DNA of 64,000 nt from Saprospiraceae bacterium (GTDB lineage: Bacteria; Bacteroidota; Bacteroidia; Chitinophagales; Saprospiraceae): positions 82,862 through 146,861 of the forward strand of contig JABDMH010000004.1 in the NCBI GenBank assembly GCA_013001595.1, given 5' to 3'. Shown in pieces: positions 53,683 to 62,771 of the stretch. Both the position numbers and the translations under genes were made by a program. How positions within the stretch are numbered: the first letter of the stretch is position 1; every line of letters starts with the position of its first letter. Under the pieces are notes generated by a model that had not been told where the DNA came from, made no database searches, and saw nothing but the letters and a program-made list of their open reading frames with translations.

Positions 53683-54726
53683 TTGGCTTCGAAAATCCAT
53701 CCTTTGAAAAATGATCTCCTTATTAGGACCCTGAATGGTGAGCAGACTGAACGGCCACCTGTATGGTTGATGCGACAGGCAGGGAGGATACTGCCGGAAT
53801 ATAGGGCCATTCGAGCTGCGGTATCGGGTTTCAAAGAATTGGTGACATCACCCAAATTAGCGGCAGAAGTTACTACCCAACCGATTGACATTCTGAAGGT
53901 GGATGCGGCCATAATCTTCTCGGACATCTTGGTTATTCCGGAATGTATGGGCTTGCCGTATGAGCTGGTGGAAAAAGTAGGTCCACGATTTCCACGGGTG
54001 ATAGAGAATGCTCGGGATATTAACAATATGAGATCTGGTGATTCAGCTGCAAGTGAGCTTTCCTACGTGTATGATGCAGTCAGACTTGCCAAGAAACGTT
54101 TAGCAGGACGAGTGCCACTAATTGGGTTTGCCGGAGCTCCCTGGACGTTATTGGCCTACATGGTGGAAGGGGGTGGAAGTAAGACCTTTTCTCGTGCCAA
54201 AGCATTCCTATACGCCCAGCCTAGACTGGCACATCTCCTGCTAGATAAGATCACAGAGACCATTATATCCTATTTACAGCAAAAAGTAATTGCGGGCGTT
54301 GATGTCCTCCAAGTTTTCGATTCTTGGGCGGGCATCCTTAACCGAGATCTGTATGAAACGTTCGGGCTTCCCTATCTTGAAAAGATCTGCAGATCTGTAA
54401 ATAAAGTGCCGCTAATTGCTTTTGCTAAAGGAGCTTGGTTTTCACATCAAGCGATATCGCAACTGCACTGTGAGGCCATTGGTCTGGATTGGAGTGCTCC
54501 TCCCTCCTGGGCTAGAGGTGTATTTGGGGAGCAACGTGTGTTACAAGGTAACTTGGATCCATGTGCTTTACTAGCAGATGATCGTCGAATTGTGCTAGAA
54601 ACAGAGCATATGCTACGTGAATTTGGTCCACATCACATAGCTAATCTTGGCCATGGTGTCTATCCCGATACTTCCGTTGAGAGTGTTCATACTTTTGTGA
54701 ACACTGTGCAAAACTTTCGCTACTAG
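53683..54726 (+). CDS. hemE: Uroporphyrinogen decarboxylase HemE
   Basis: This 347-aa enzyme removes four carboxyl groups from uroporphyrinogen III in haem synthesis. It carries PPVWLMRQAGRILPEYR at the start, the GFAGAPWTLLAYMVEG and QVFDSWAG stretches and a final GHGVYPDTSVE. No ATG exists near the N-terminus; the choices are TTG at 53683 or TTG at 53704. The second gives KNDLLIRTLNG, close to the usual start. The frame stays open for about 70 bases upstream without an ATG. It is a single gene, with dapB pointing away. Confidence 0.95.
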   Translation: MASKIHPLKNDLLIRTLNGEQTERPPVWLMRQAGRILPEYRAIRAAVSGFKELVTSPKLAAEVTTQPIDILKVDAAIIFSDILVIPECMGLPYELVEKVGPRFPRVIENARDINNMRSGDSAASELSYVYDAVRLAKKRLAGRVPLIGFAGAPWTLLAYMVEGGGSKTFSRAKAFLYAQPRLAHLLLDKITETIISYLQQKVIAGVDVLQVFDSWAGILNRDLYETFGLPYLEKICRSVNKVPLIAFAKGAWFSHQAISQLHCEAIGLDWSAPPSWARGVFGEQRVLQGNLDPCALLADDRRIVLETEHMLREFGPHHIANLGHGVYPDTSVESVHTFVNTVQNFRY

Positions 54727-54919
54727 TGATGCACTTCGGGCAGTGCCAACTTCAGAAAATGAGTCGATTTTGGGTGAGACTAGACCTTTGTTGAAATAGA
54801 TTGATGCTTGATTATCAGACGATTGAAAAGAATGAAAAGATCGGCGAAAGAAACCAGTATTGAGTTGGCAATCTTTTTGGAGTGTGCTTCCTATGATCGT
54901 ATTGCCTGTCAATATAAAT

Positions 54920-54949
54920 TTTGATCTAGATTCAATTTATCTAAATTTG
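54920..54949 (+). promoter_or_regulatory. Perfect promoter for accD, nearly leaderless
   Basis: TTTG at 54920-54923 and TAAATTTG at 54942-54949, with an 18-base spacer, match both boxes of the Bacteroidota consensus exactly. The ATG at 54961 lies only 11 bases after the -7 box, so the leader would be about 5-8 bases. Confidence 0.7.
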
Positions 54950-54960
54950 ATCAAGAGTAT

Positions 54961-55824
54961 ATGGAGGAAGAATCTACAGTTCAGTCCAAAGGCTGGTTTA
55001 AGCGCCTCAAAGAAGGCATCCAGACGGCCACAAAGCACAAGAAAGAGGTGCCTGATGGTGTATGGTTTAAGTGCGATTCCTGCAAGGAGACCAGTACGGT
55101 AAAAGAGATTAAGGAGAACTTCTATATCTGTCCAAAGTGCGGCTATCACAGTAGGATTGGATCTCATGACTATTTCGATATCATTTTTGACGCATCTTTC
55201 AACCTTTTGTTCGAACACTTGAAATCCTATGATTTCCTAGCGTTTACCGATCTCAAAGGATACGGTGATCGACTACAGAACGCATATGAGAAAAATGAGG
55301 TCTCAGAGGCCATTACCGTCGCGGAGGGTAAGTGTCATAGTAGGAGGTTAGTGGTAGCTGCCATGGACTTTTCATTTATTGGCGGATCTATGGGATCTGT
55401 CGTAGGTGAGAAAATCGCGCTAGCCATTGAGCACTGCACCAATCATAAGATTCCGCTGCTTATCATTTCAAAGTCAGGAGGGGCCCGTATGATGGAGTCA
55501 GCATTCTCTTTGATGCAGCTGGCGAAAACTTCGGCCCTATTAACTAAATTGGCACAAGCAAAGATTCCATACCTATCCCTACTTTCTGATCCTACTACTG
55601 GCGGGGTCACAGCATCATTTGCCATGCTTGGAGATCTAAATTTTGCAGAGCCCCAAGCGCTGATCGGTTTTGCTGGTCCTAGAGTAATTAAAGAGACCAT
55701 CAAAAAGGATCTCCCTGAAGGATTTCAAACCTCGGAATTTCTTCTGGAACACGGATTCCTTGATTTTATAGTGGCACGCGATCAACTAAAAGACAGGTTG
55801 GCCGACCTCCTATATTTTTTGTAA
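54961..55824 (+). CDS. accD: Acetyl-CoA carboxylase carboxyltransferase subunit beta
   Basis: This 287-aa protein is AccD. The N-terminal zinc ribbon has Cys38, Cys41, Cys57 and Cys60 (FKCDSCKET...YICPKCGYH). The crotonase-fold body carries the FIGGSMGSVVGEK and KSGGARMMESAFSLMQLAK stretches and TTGGVTASFAMLGD. With AccA it transfers the carboxyl group from biotin to acetyl-CoA at the start of fatty acid synthesis; accA is not in the window. The start is the ATG at 54961 because a perfect promoter ends directly before it. The gene converges with bshC, with a 6-base gap. Confidence 0.95.
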   Translation: MEEESTVQSKGWFKRLKEGIQTATKHKKEVPDGVWFKCDSCKETSTVKEIKENFYICPKCGYHSRIGSHDYFDIIFDASFNLLFEHLKSYDFLAFTDLKGYGDRLQNAYEKNEVSEAITVAEGKCHSRRLVVAAMDFSFIGGSMGSVVGEKIALAIEHCTNHKIPLLIISKSGGARMMESAFSLMQLAKTSALLTKLAQAKIPYLSLLSDPTTGGVTASFAMLGDLNFAEPQALIGFAGPRVIKETIKKDLPEGFQTSEFLLEHGFLDFIVARDQLKDRLADLLYFL

Positions 55825-55830
55825 GGGCAC

Positions 55831-57426
55831 TCACCGCCATTCGATGATTTTTAGCTGCATATCAAGCGGATCGGATGCCTGCATGAGTACCTCGAAAAAG
55901 CCGTCAGGTTGGCGAGAATAGAAGTCTAAAAAATTAACATGACGTTCTTGTAAATTTCCCTTAGGGAACAACTTTTCACGGATTTTCTGCAGCTGACCCA
56001 ATTCAGTTTCGTGTTTAGACTTTTCTGCCTTCCTCAGCTTATCTTCAATCTTCTCTAAGCTTTTAAGTTGGTTTCTCGCCTCTGCAGCAATGGTGCTTCT
56101 CAATGTTGGGTCGATTTCAACAGCTTTCACTTCCACTTCTTTGAAAATTTTCATAAGTGCTCCTTTCTCTCTACCTAGTTTGAACTCCTTCTCCGAAGCC
56201 GTAGCCACAAAGTCTTTAACTTGTTGGTCTTCGTCTTTGAAATAATCTTCCACCGGGAGGTTTAATTTTGCCATCCGTTTGGACAAAGAATTCGGAATCC
56301 ACAGGTATGAATCTCTTCTGACCAATACTGGGAAATTGATATTGAAATGCTCGAATTGGGTCTTCCTTTCCATCCAATAGGCCAGCTCCCCACCACCACC
56401 TACGTAAGCTAGATTTGGTAGAATGCTTTCCTGATAGAGTGGTCGCATAATCACATTTGGGCTGAATTTTTCTGGATGATCTTCAAGGATTTGAAGGATT
56501 TCTGATTCGGAAAATGAGAGGTCGGTATCGACAATGCTATAAATATTTCCTGTCCGTTCGATGCGTGCTCGCAGGCCATCTTCCAAATAGAATAGATTGA
56601 TGTCTCGCACATAAGCCTGAGGTTTAAATCCAGCATTTTCAATAGCTTCTTGAGTCTCTCTTACTAATTTACTTGATGTGTGATTTAGCAGCTCATCTTT
56701 AAAAAGATCGCGCATTTCTCCCTTTAATGCAGGATGATCCATGTTCAATACGATAAGCCCATATGGAGAGAAGTAATGACTGATCAAGGCAGCGAAGGCC
56801 ATTCCATAGCGTTCATGAGCCTCATGTATTTGAGCAAAAGTTTGAAAGATCTGCTGAGCCTGTGGTGACGAACCCAATATCTCTTCCAAACTGCTCAATG
56901 CATCCTTTAAGGTGTGGGTTGGAAGCCTACCAACAGGGCCCTCAATTTCTTGCTCCCATTTTATTTCCTTGCCAAATAGATGTGTGTGGTTGATTTCGTC
57001 AAAGTCATGGTCTTCACCACCAGTCACAAAAACTGGAACAAAGGTGTATTTCGGATAGGCAGATGCCAATTGACGAGCAAGTTTAATGGCCGAGATAATC
57101 TTGTAGATGACGTATAAAGGTCCAGTAAATAAAACTGGCTGGTGTGCCGTGGTTATTGTGAAAGTATGATCGTCGCTCAAAGAGTCAATGATATCTATGG
57201 CCTCCTGTGTAGTGGACGAGCGAGCATCATATTGATCCTTCAGGACTTGAACCAAGAGGGCGCGATTTGTTTCGTCTGACTGCTTATCATTGATCGCATC
57301 TCGAAAGGAGCTGAGGCTCGGTTGATAATTTAGAAAAGGCATAAGCCTTGGATCCTGTTCAGCAAATGCAATGTCAGTTTGAGAGAAATGTGATACGTGC
57401 TTGAAGGCTTTGGAAGTGATTTTCAT
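55831..57426 (-). CDS. bshC: Bacillithiol cysteine-adding enzyme BshC
   Basis: The 531-aa protein follows BshC: HTFTITTAHQPVLFTGPLYVIYKIISAI near residue 95, FVTGGEDHDFDEINH near 140 and YVGGGGELAYWMERK near 355. BshC adds cysteine to glucosaminyl-malate, the last step of bacillithiol synthesis. The frame is open to 57489, but the Met at 57426 (KITSKAFKHVSHFSQTDIAF) matches the family's usual start and length. A long coiled coil is predicted at about 430-505. The divergent neighbour is a DinB/YfiT-like gene. bshA and bshB are not in the window. Confidence 0.93.
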   Translation of the reverse strand: MKITSKAFKHVSHFSQTDIAFAEQDPRLMPFLNYQPSLSSFRDAINDKQSDETNRALLVQVLKDQYDARSSTTQEAIDIIDSLSDDHTFTITTAHQPVLFTGPLYVIYKIISAIKLARQLASAYPKYTFVPVFVTGGEDHDFDEINHTHLFGKEIKWEQEIEGPVGRLPTHTLKDALSSLEEILGSSPQAQQIFQTFAQIHEAHERYGMAFAALISHYFSPYGLIVLNMDHPALKGEMRDLFKDELLNHTSSKLVRETQEAIENAGFKPQAYVRDINLFYLEDGLRARIERTGNIYSIVDTDLSFSESEILQILEDHPEKFSPNVIMRPLYQESILPNLAYVGGGGELAYWMERKTQFEHFNINFPVLVRRDSYLWIPNSLSKRMAKLNLPVEDYFKDEDQQVKDFVATASEKEFKLGREKGALMKIFKEVEVKAVEIDPTLRSTIAAEARNQLKSLEKIEDKLRKAEKSKHETELGQLQKIREKLFPKGNLQERHVNFLDFYSRQPDGFFEVLMQASDPLDMQLKIIEWR

Positions 57427-57491
57427 AGTGCACAATATTAAGACTTTCTTCTTTACATTTATTCTTGTATTAATCAAGTTATCTTGCAAGT

Positions 57492-58022
57492 ATGGAGGCC
57501 GATCGTCAGAAAATGTTTACCGAATTGGATCTGTTAGATGCCAGATTGGAGGACCTATTAAGTGAACTAGAGGGAATAAGTCTTGAAATATTGGCTAGGA
57601 GAAAAGAACCTGAGCAATGGTCTCCCATTGAGGTGTGTCAGCATTTGTATTTATCGGAAAAACTATCTCTAGCTTATGTCCAAAAGAAGCTGAGTTTCGA
57701 CCCTGTATTGAGGAAAGCTGGTCTCTTGAGTTGGATCAGGTCTTTAGTCTTGAATTGGTACTTGCAGACCAAGCTAAAGTTTAAAGCTCCAAAGTCCACA
57801 ACTAAGTTTAGGATGGAAGGGCTGACTGTAGATTTGATTGCAATAGATTGGAATGGGTTAAGGGCAACACTTAGGCAAATCATCACGGAGATGGATTCAA
57901 GCCACCTCGATAAAGCCATCTATCGACATCCTATAGTCGGCCGACTTTCCATCCTTCAGATGTTGAGGTTTTTTCGATCCCACTTCGATCATCACTATCT
58001 GCAGATAATCGAACGACTCTAG
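57492..58022 (+). CDS. DinB/YfiT-like metal-binding protein (possible bacillithiol-linked enzyme)
   Basis: This 176-aa four-helix protein has the DinB metal triad: His51 in the early WSPIEVCQHLY and the HxxxH pair His164/His168 in SHFDHHYLQI. The superfamily contains thiol-dependent enzymes, including bacillithiol S-transferases of the YfiT/BstA type. The gene is divergent from bshC across a 65-base gap, so a link to bacillithiol chemistry is a reasonable inference. Other DinB proteins have unrelated roles, so this is not proven. It has no signal peptide and is cytoplasmic. Confidence 0.75.
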   Translation: MEADRQKMFTELDLLDARLEDLLSELEGISLEILARRKEPEQWSPIEVCQHLYLSEKLSLAYVQKKLSFDPVLRKAGLLSWIRSLVLNWYLQTKLKFKAPKSTTKFRMEGLTVDLIAIDWNGLRATLRQIITEMDSSHLDKAIYRHPIVGRLSILQMLRFFRSHFDHHYLQIIERL

Positions 58023-58177
58023 CATTCGGGTTGATTTTGAGGCAACGATTTCTACCTCTAAGTTAGCTCATTGGACATGAATCTAGGGCAATGGGATGTT
58101 TCGGACCATCTAGACAGACTTTTGGAACCATCATTCCACTTAGGCAATCAATATTCGCATTCGCAGCATTTCACCTG

Positions 58178-60238
58178 CTAAAAGCTAAACTTAAATTGTA
58201 CTTTCAGTCTTGATCTCAAGTTCCCCTCAATTTCTTCTAATCCACTACTGAGCCTGCTTACATTATTGAATCGGGTTTGCTCCCAACGACCTTCCATTGT
58301 GATTGCATTACTTAGTCGCCATCTAATATTTACATAAAACCGAAACCCCTGGTCAAAATAGCTCGGGATTGAGAAGTTGAAAAGCAGATCATTTTCATAT
58401 GCATAGATTCTAGCTGCATAGTCTTCAATATCGAAGTAGGCCACCCTGGCAGAAAATGAAAGAGGCCAGTCGATGGACCGATAGATTGCATCCTGATAGA
58501 TCATAAGTCCATGGTAAACTACGCCAGGCTTGTTGGTTACTCTAGAAACTTCTAATCGAGTCCGCAATTCAAGATTCTTGTGCAATTGGTTACTGAAATG
58601 CAGACGAAAATATTGTCGACTTCGCAGGGTTGATGAATTTGTGAGCTGAAAGCCAGGTCGATAGTTGACTGGTTTCCGCTCACTTCTATACTGAAAGTAG
58701 GCAGTCACATTGCGCTTCTTCTGATACGTTACTCGCGCCAAATATTCCTGACCTCTCGATGGTGAGTCTGAGAGGAACTTCAACCAAGAAAAGGAGAAAT
58801 GATCCGCATACATGCTTATCCGAAAAGAGGAATGCAACCGTACATCGATGCCGAGGTAAATGCCCTTCTCGTCATTCGCACTTGTTGACTCTAAGAAGGC
58901 ATTTGACTGCAGTGCCTGGTACCTTACCGAAATATTTCGATAGAAAGCTGAGAGGTCAATATTTTTACTCAAACCGATTAGTGCACCATGCACAGTTGCC
59001 CAGCCTCCATTGTCACTGTAGGCACTCTCGCCAAACAGGTTGAAATTTTGTTTGATGTAGGTATAATCAAGGCTGAAATTATGTAGCTCGCTTCCATTAA
59101 AACGGTAGGTATTATCAGGTCTTGGGTTCCTAATGAGCGGGAGGTCGAAAGTGCTGCGAAGAGCATTTAGAGAGATTTGCAAGTCTAGACTTTTATAGGC
59201 TAAACTTCCCCCAAGGAGATGCTGCTTTACAACACCCTTGTCAACTCGTTCTCCTTCAGTTCTATGAAGACCTGAAGACTGGAGAGATGAAATGAAACTT
59301 TCAGCAGCAGCATCATTTTCCTGCAGGTTGCCATCTCGCTTTGACGCACTGCCAAAGCACATTAAGGAAAGCCTGCCGAGTTCGAAGGTCAAAGCCGCTC
59401 CCCGGAGATATCGAGTTTCATCGACCGATGTGTATGGTCTTATAGCCCTTCCACTCCTCCTAATATTTGACACGTAAGCGCCTTTTCCACGACCGAACCC
59501 CGAATGCATGATCAGGCCTTGGCCAAGGCTAATTGCATAGTCACCCAGTGCAACAGTCTTGAGAAAACCTGAAAGGTCATTAATGTATAGGTGTGCACTT
59601 GTAAATTCTGGTTGGCCATTATGAAAAAATGTTTCTCCGGGATCCTTCTCTGTCGTAACACCGTAACTCAATTTGTTTTCAAATCTATGGGAAAAACGTG
59701 CGTAATAACGATTTGGGTCACCGATATAGCGTGCCCCTGTACCATCCAGATCGCTAAATCCACGCTTTTTCTGTAGTATTCTTCCTGAGCGCAAAAACAG
59801 CTGATTGGATCCTTGAGACATCATCTTCCAGATATTTTGTTTAGCGTGGCTTGATTGCGCTACTGTCACGAACCTGCGTAGCAGATTGATCAGTTCTGTC
59901 GTGAAGTGCGGGACCGATTGAAGCTCATATATACTAACTAGGTCACCAAGTGTGTTTCGATAAGCAATAAGATTATTGATTTGTAAATCGGTCAGCATCC
60001 CCAATCGCCGAAGGTCCGTGGCCGATGCCTCATTGACACTTAAAGGATGCGAGAAGAAATGAACTAAGTCTTCCCCCAAGGTATTAAACTGGAAATCACT
60101 TTCTTCATCGAGGTTGTCGAGGTAAGACTCAAGTTGATCTTGGATGAAGCTAGGATGAGTGCTAAGGGTATCAAATTGAGCTATGGCGGTGGTGCAGGCA
60201 AGGCAAAGCATGGCAAGAAGTGTCGAATGTAGCGACAT
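58178..60238 (-). CDS. Helix-hairpin-helix protein with outer-membrane barrel-like body
   Basis: The 686-aa protein has a signal peptide (LLAMLCLACTTAIAQ), then a helix-hairpin-helix region at about 70-125 (VNEASATDLRRLGML, then LVSIYELQSVPHF). The remaining 550 residues are beta-rich with alternating polar and aromatic residues and a final LKVQFKFSF strand, as in an outer-membrane barrel. Helix-hairpin-helix parts are usually DNA-binding (ComEA-like), so a role in DNA uptake across the outer membrane is conceivable, but this is speculation. The family is common in Bacteroidota and has no clear function. It lies downstream of the glnA terminator. Confidence 0.7.
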   Translation of the reverse strand: MSLHSTLLAMLCLACTTAIAQFDTLSTHPSFIQDQLESYLDNLDEESDFQFNTLGEDLVHFFSHPLSVNEASATDLRRLGMLTDLQINNLIAYRNTLGDLVSIYELQSVPHFTTELINLLRRFVTVAQSSHAKQNIWKMMSQGSNQLFLRSGRILQKKRGFSDLDGTGARYIGDPNRYYARFSHRFENKLSYGVTTEKDPGETFFHNGQPEFTSAHLYINDLSGFLKTVALGDYAISLGQGLIMHSGFGRGKGAYVSNIRRSGRAIRPYTSVDETRYLRGAALTFELGRLSLMCFGSASKRDGNLQENDAAAESFISSLQSSGLHRTEGERVDKGVVKQHLLGGSLAYKSLDLQISLNALRSTFDLPLIRNPRPDNTYRFNGSELHNFSLDYTYIKQNFNLFGESAYSDNGGWATVHGALIGLSKNIDLSAFYRNISVRYQALQSNAFLESTSANDEKGIYLGIDVRLHSSFRISMYADHFSFSWLKFLSDSPSRGQEYLARVTYQKKRNVTAYFQYRSERKPVNYRPGFQLTNSSTLRSRQYFRLHFSNQLHKNLELRTRLEVSRVTNKPGVVYHGLMIYQDAIYRSIDWPLSFSARVAYFDIEDYAARIYAYENDLLFNFSIPSYFDQGFRFYVNIRWRLSNAITMEGRWEQTRFNNVSRLSSGLEEIEGNLRSRLKVQFKFSF

Positions 60239-60261
60239 TTGTAAGTGCTTTGCTGCAAAAT

Positions 60262-60295
60262 AAAAAAAACCACCTTCAACTAAATGAAGGCGGTT
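60262..60295 (-). terminator. Terminator of the glutamine synthetase gene
   Basis: On the minus strand AACCGCCTTCA pairs with TGAAGGTGGTT (one G-T pair) over a short loop, and a run of eight T follows. It lies about 50 bases after the leftward stop at 60343. Confidence 0.85.
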
Positions 60296-60342
60296 AAGTT
60301 TCTAGCGAAAAAATGATTCGCTCAATACTTGTGGAAAGGAGA

Positions 60343-61350
60343 TTAGACTGCTCCCTTAACTGTTTTAACGATTCTGGCAGCTACCTTATAGGGATCTGCA
60401 TTTGAGGCAGGTCTCCGATCTTCCAGCCATCCCTTCCAATCGTTTTCAACAGTAGCAATTGGTATTCTAATGGAGGCGCCGCGATCTGAGACTCCGAAGC
60501 TAAATTTATCAATGCTTTGTGTCTCGTGAGCGCCAGTCAGCCTTTTATCATTGTCTGCACCATAAACATCAATATGCTCTTTTATGTAAGGTTCAAAGGA
60601 AGCACAGATCTTATCATACACTTCTTTAGATCCTGCAGTACGCAATGTCGTATTTGAGAAATTGGCATGCATTCCTGAACCATTCCAATCACCAGATACC
60701 GGTTTCGGATGATAGTTGATTTCTAAACCATATTTCTCAGCGGTACGCTCCAATAGATAGCGGCCTATCCATGTTTCATCACCGGCATGTTTAGCACCCT
60801 TGGCAAAGGTTTGAAACTCCCACTGTCCAGTAGCAACTTCAGCATTTATTCCTTCCACATTTAGTCCTGCATCTATGCAAAGATCGAGGTGTTCCTCAAT
60901 AATATCCCTACCATATGCTTTTCCAGCACCGACGCCACAATAATAAGGGCCTTGAGGCGCAGGATATCCGGCAGTAGGAAAACCCAATGGAAGCTGAGTT
61001 TCAGGATCCCAGAGGAAATACTCTTGTTCGAATCCAAACCAAAAATCATTGTCATCATCGTCAATAGTGGCCCTGGCGTTGGTGGAGTGTGGTGAGCCAT
61101 CAGCATTCAATACCTCAGTCATAATAACATAGGCATTCTTCCGTGCTGGGTCATCGAAGATCGCAACAGGTTTCAATAGACAGTCCGAAGATTCACCCAC
61201 TGCCTGCTGTGTTGAGCTTCCGTCAAACGACCACACGGGGGCATCTTCTAATTTACCACTAAAGTCTTCAATAATTTTTGTTTTGCTACGTAATCCTTGC
61301 GTAGGAGCACTTCCATCTAGCCAGATATATTCGAGCTTACTTTTAGACAT
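60343..61350 (-). CDS. Glutamine synthetase type II (eukaryote-like)
   Basis: This 335-aa enzyme joins ammonia to glutamate with ATP. Its short length and stretches such as WFGFEQEYFLWDPETQLPLGFP, GINAEVATGQWEFQ and SGDWNGSGMHANFSN place it in the GSII group, which is typical of eukaryotes and some bacteria, rather than in the 470-aa bacterial GSI group. It forms the last gene of the leftward ammonium-assimilation set (ammonium transporter, porin-like protein, glnA). A long palindrome lies just upstream and may act on its expression. Adenylylation control, known for GSI, is not expected here. Confidence 0.93.
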   Translation of the reverse strand: MSKSKLEYIWLDGSAPTQGLRSKTKIIEDFSGKLEDAPVWSFDGSSTQQAVGESSDCLLKPVAIFDDPARKNAYVIMTEVLNADGSPHSTNARATIDDDDNDFWFGFEQEYFLWDPETQLPLGFPTAGYPAPQGPYYCGVGAGKAYGRDIIEEHLDLCIDAGLNVEGINAEVATGQWEFQTFAKGAKHAGDETWIGRYLLERTAEKYGLEINYHPKPVSGDWNGSGMHANFSNTTLRTAGSKEVYDKICASFEPYIKEHIDVYGADNDKRLTGAHETQSIDKFSFGVSDRGASIRIPIATVENDWKGWLEDRRPASNADPYKVAARIVKTVKGAV

Positions 61351-61398
61351 AATTTTATAGGTTTATAATCTTAATAAATTTTTGCGAAAATAGGATTC

Positions 61399-61497
61399 AA
61401 TAGGATTTATTCAGTAATGTATCTTATGAAAAATGCTATATCCAATTGATGCATTAAACATGCAAGCAATTGGCATATAGCATTTTGAAATCCTATT
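61399..61497. repeat. Long palindrome between the porin gene and glnA
   Basis: The core stem runs from 61431-61448 (AAATGCTATAT then CCAATTG) to 61467-61485, with a single bulged base, and an inner TGCAT/ATGCA stem. An outer arm AATAGGATTT (61399-61408) pairs with AAATCCTATT (61488-61497). AATAGGATT is also repeated in tandem at 61389-61408. A T run on the minus strand suggests a terminator for the porin gene, but the element is longer than one needs. Confidence 0.75.
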
Positions 61498-61527
61498 AAT
61501 TGTTATGTTCAGTTGTTACTTGTGAAC

Positions 61528-62658
61528 TTAGAATGAATAAACTGCCGCCAAAAGGAATTGAGTTGCAGATGCGGTGGCCATCCCGTCAGAATCAATATAG
61601 ATATCTTCCGAACCTGAATCGAGTCTGATTTCTGGAATGAAAGTCAATGGACCACTCTTAATATTGCCGGAGAAAGTCAGAGAGAACACAGAGGCTGCAT
61701 CGGTGTAAGATCCTCCGAAGATATCGTTGACTTCTTTCTCGGAGAAGAGTTCGCCCCTTAGTCCCAAGGAAACATTGTCATTTAGTGCAAGTTGAGGATA
61801 CAGCGCTACTCCACTGAACCCATTGTCACCAGATCCAAATATTTCACCTGTTCCGCTGCTATAAGTAGCAGCATTCACACCTAAGAAAAACATGTCAGAA
61901 AGTTGAAATCCAGCAGTTAAATCAAGTTCCATGCCTGTATCTTCACCTGTGATGAAGTTTAGGTATAAACTAGTCTCATCATTAGGGGCAAAAGAAACCT
62001 GGGCACCGATATCTTTTCCACCCGTAAAATCGGTGTAAGTGTTCCAGTCATTAAAAATACCTAACATAAGTCCCCACTTGTCAGATAGCGCAAAATCGAA
62101 TTTCAAACCTGCGTTCTGAAATGGTCCCCAAGAGAATAGGTGGGAGGTAGAATAATTGAAATTACCAGTAGGAGAAATAATTTCATAGCCTACAAACGTA
62201 CCCATATAACCCAGACTCATGGTGACGGCATCAGAAAATGAATGAGCTACATACAGATTTTGAATATGAAATGAACCATCGTCTATACTCAAAGTAGGTA
62301 TTGATGAACTGCCGCCCCTAGGACCAAAAGATAGATCTGCAACAAATGAAGACTTTCCTACAGATTTTTCCAGGATGAGGTTCGCCATACCAACGGAAAA
62401 CGAATTATGATCCGGTGCGAAGAAAGTATAATTTTCACCACCACTAATATTTCCATCGGCACCAGAAGAACCAGCGAAATCATACTTGTAGTAAACGTCA
62501 ATCGAACCTGAGATCGATAAAGGAGAACTAACTTCCTCTTCCTCTTCCTCTTCCATCGCCTCTTCTTGTGCGGCTGCGGTTCCCATGAAAAGTAACGTGC
62601 AAAGTGTAAAACTAAGCAGTGTTAGTATTTCTTTGCTGTTAAGTGATAAATATTTCAT
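61528..62658 (-). CDS. Porin-like outer-membrane protein of the ammonium cluster
   Basis: This 376-aa protein has a signal peptide, then a strongly acidic segment (EEAMEEEEEEEVSSP, about residues 32-46) and a barrel with about sixteen predicted strands, closing in ATQFLLAAVYSF. Similar proteins lie next to ammonium transporter genes in other Bacteroidota. It may let ammonium or small nitrogen compounds cross the outer membrane. This is an inference from context. It lies between glnA and the ammonium transporter on the same strand; both gaps contain terminator-like hairpins, so the genes may be separately transcribed. Confidence 0.75.
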   Translation of the reverse strand: MKYLSLNSKEILTLLSFTLCTLLFMGTAAAQEEAMEEEEEEEVSSPLSISGSIDVYYKYDFAGSSGADGNISGGENYTFFAPDHNSFSVGMANLILEKSVGKSSFVADLSFGPRGGSSSIPTLSIDDGSFHIQNLYVAHSFSDAVTMSLGYMGTFVGYEIISPTGNFNYSTSHLFSWGPFQNAGLKFDFALSDKWGLMLGIFNDWNTYTDFTGGKDIGAQVSFAPNDETSLYLNFITGEDTGMELDLTAGFQLSDMFFLGVNAATYSSGTGEIFGSGDNGFSGVALYPQLALNDNVSLGLRGELFSEKEVNDIFGGSYTDAASVFSLTFSGNIKSGPLTFIPEIRLDSGSEDIYIDSDGMATASATQFLLAAVYSF

Positions 62659-62693
62659 AGCGTAATTAAAATTAAGGTTAAATTTTTTTGAGT

Positions 62694-62726
62694 TAAAAAT
62701 GAGAGATGAGCATTCCCATCTCTCAT
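62694..62726 (-). terminator. Terminator of the ammonium transporter gene
   Basis: ATGAGAGATG (62699-62708) and CATCTCTCAT (62717-62726) form a perfect 10-bp stem with an 8-base loop. On the minus strand it is followed by TTTTT. It lies about 46 bases after the stop at 62772. Confidence 0.8.
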
Positions 62727-62771
62727 ATGCTATTGTTGGGAATTAGATTTAATGTTAATTATTCACTTGCC

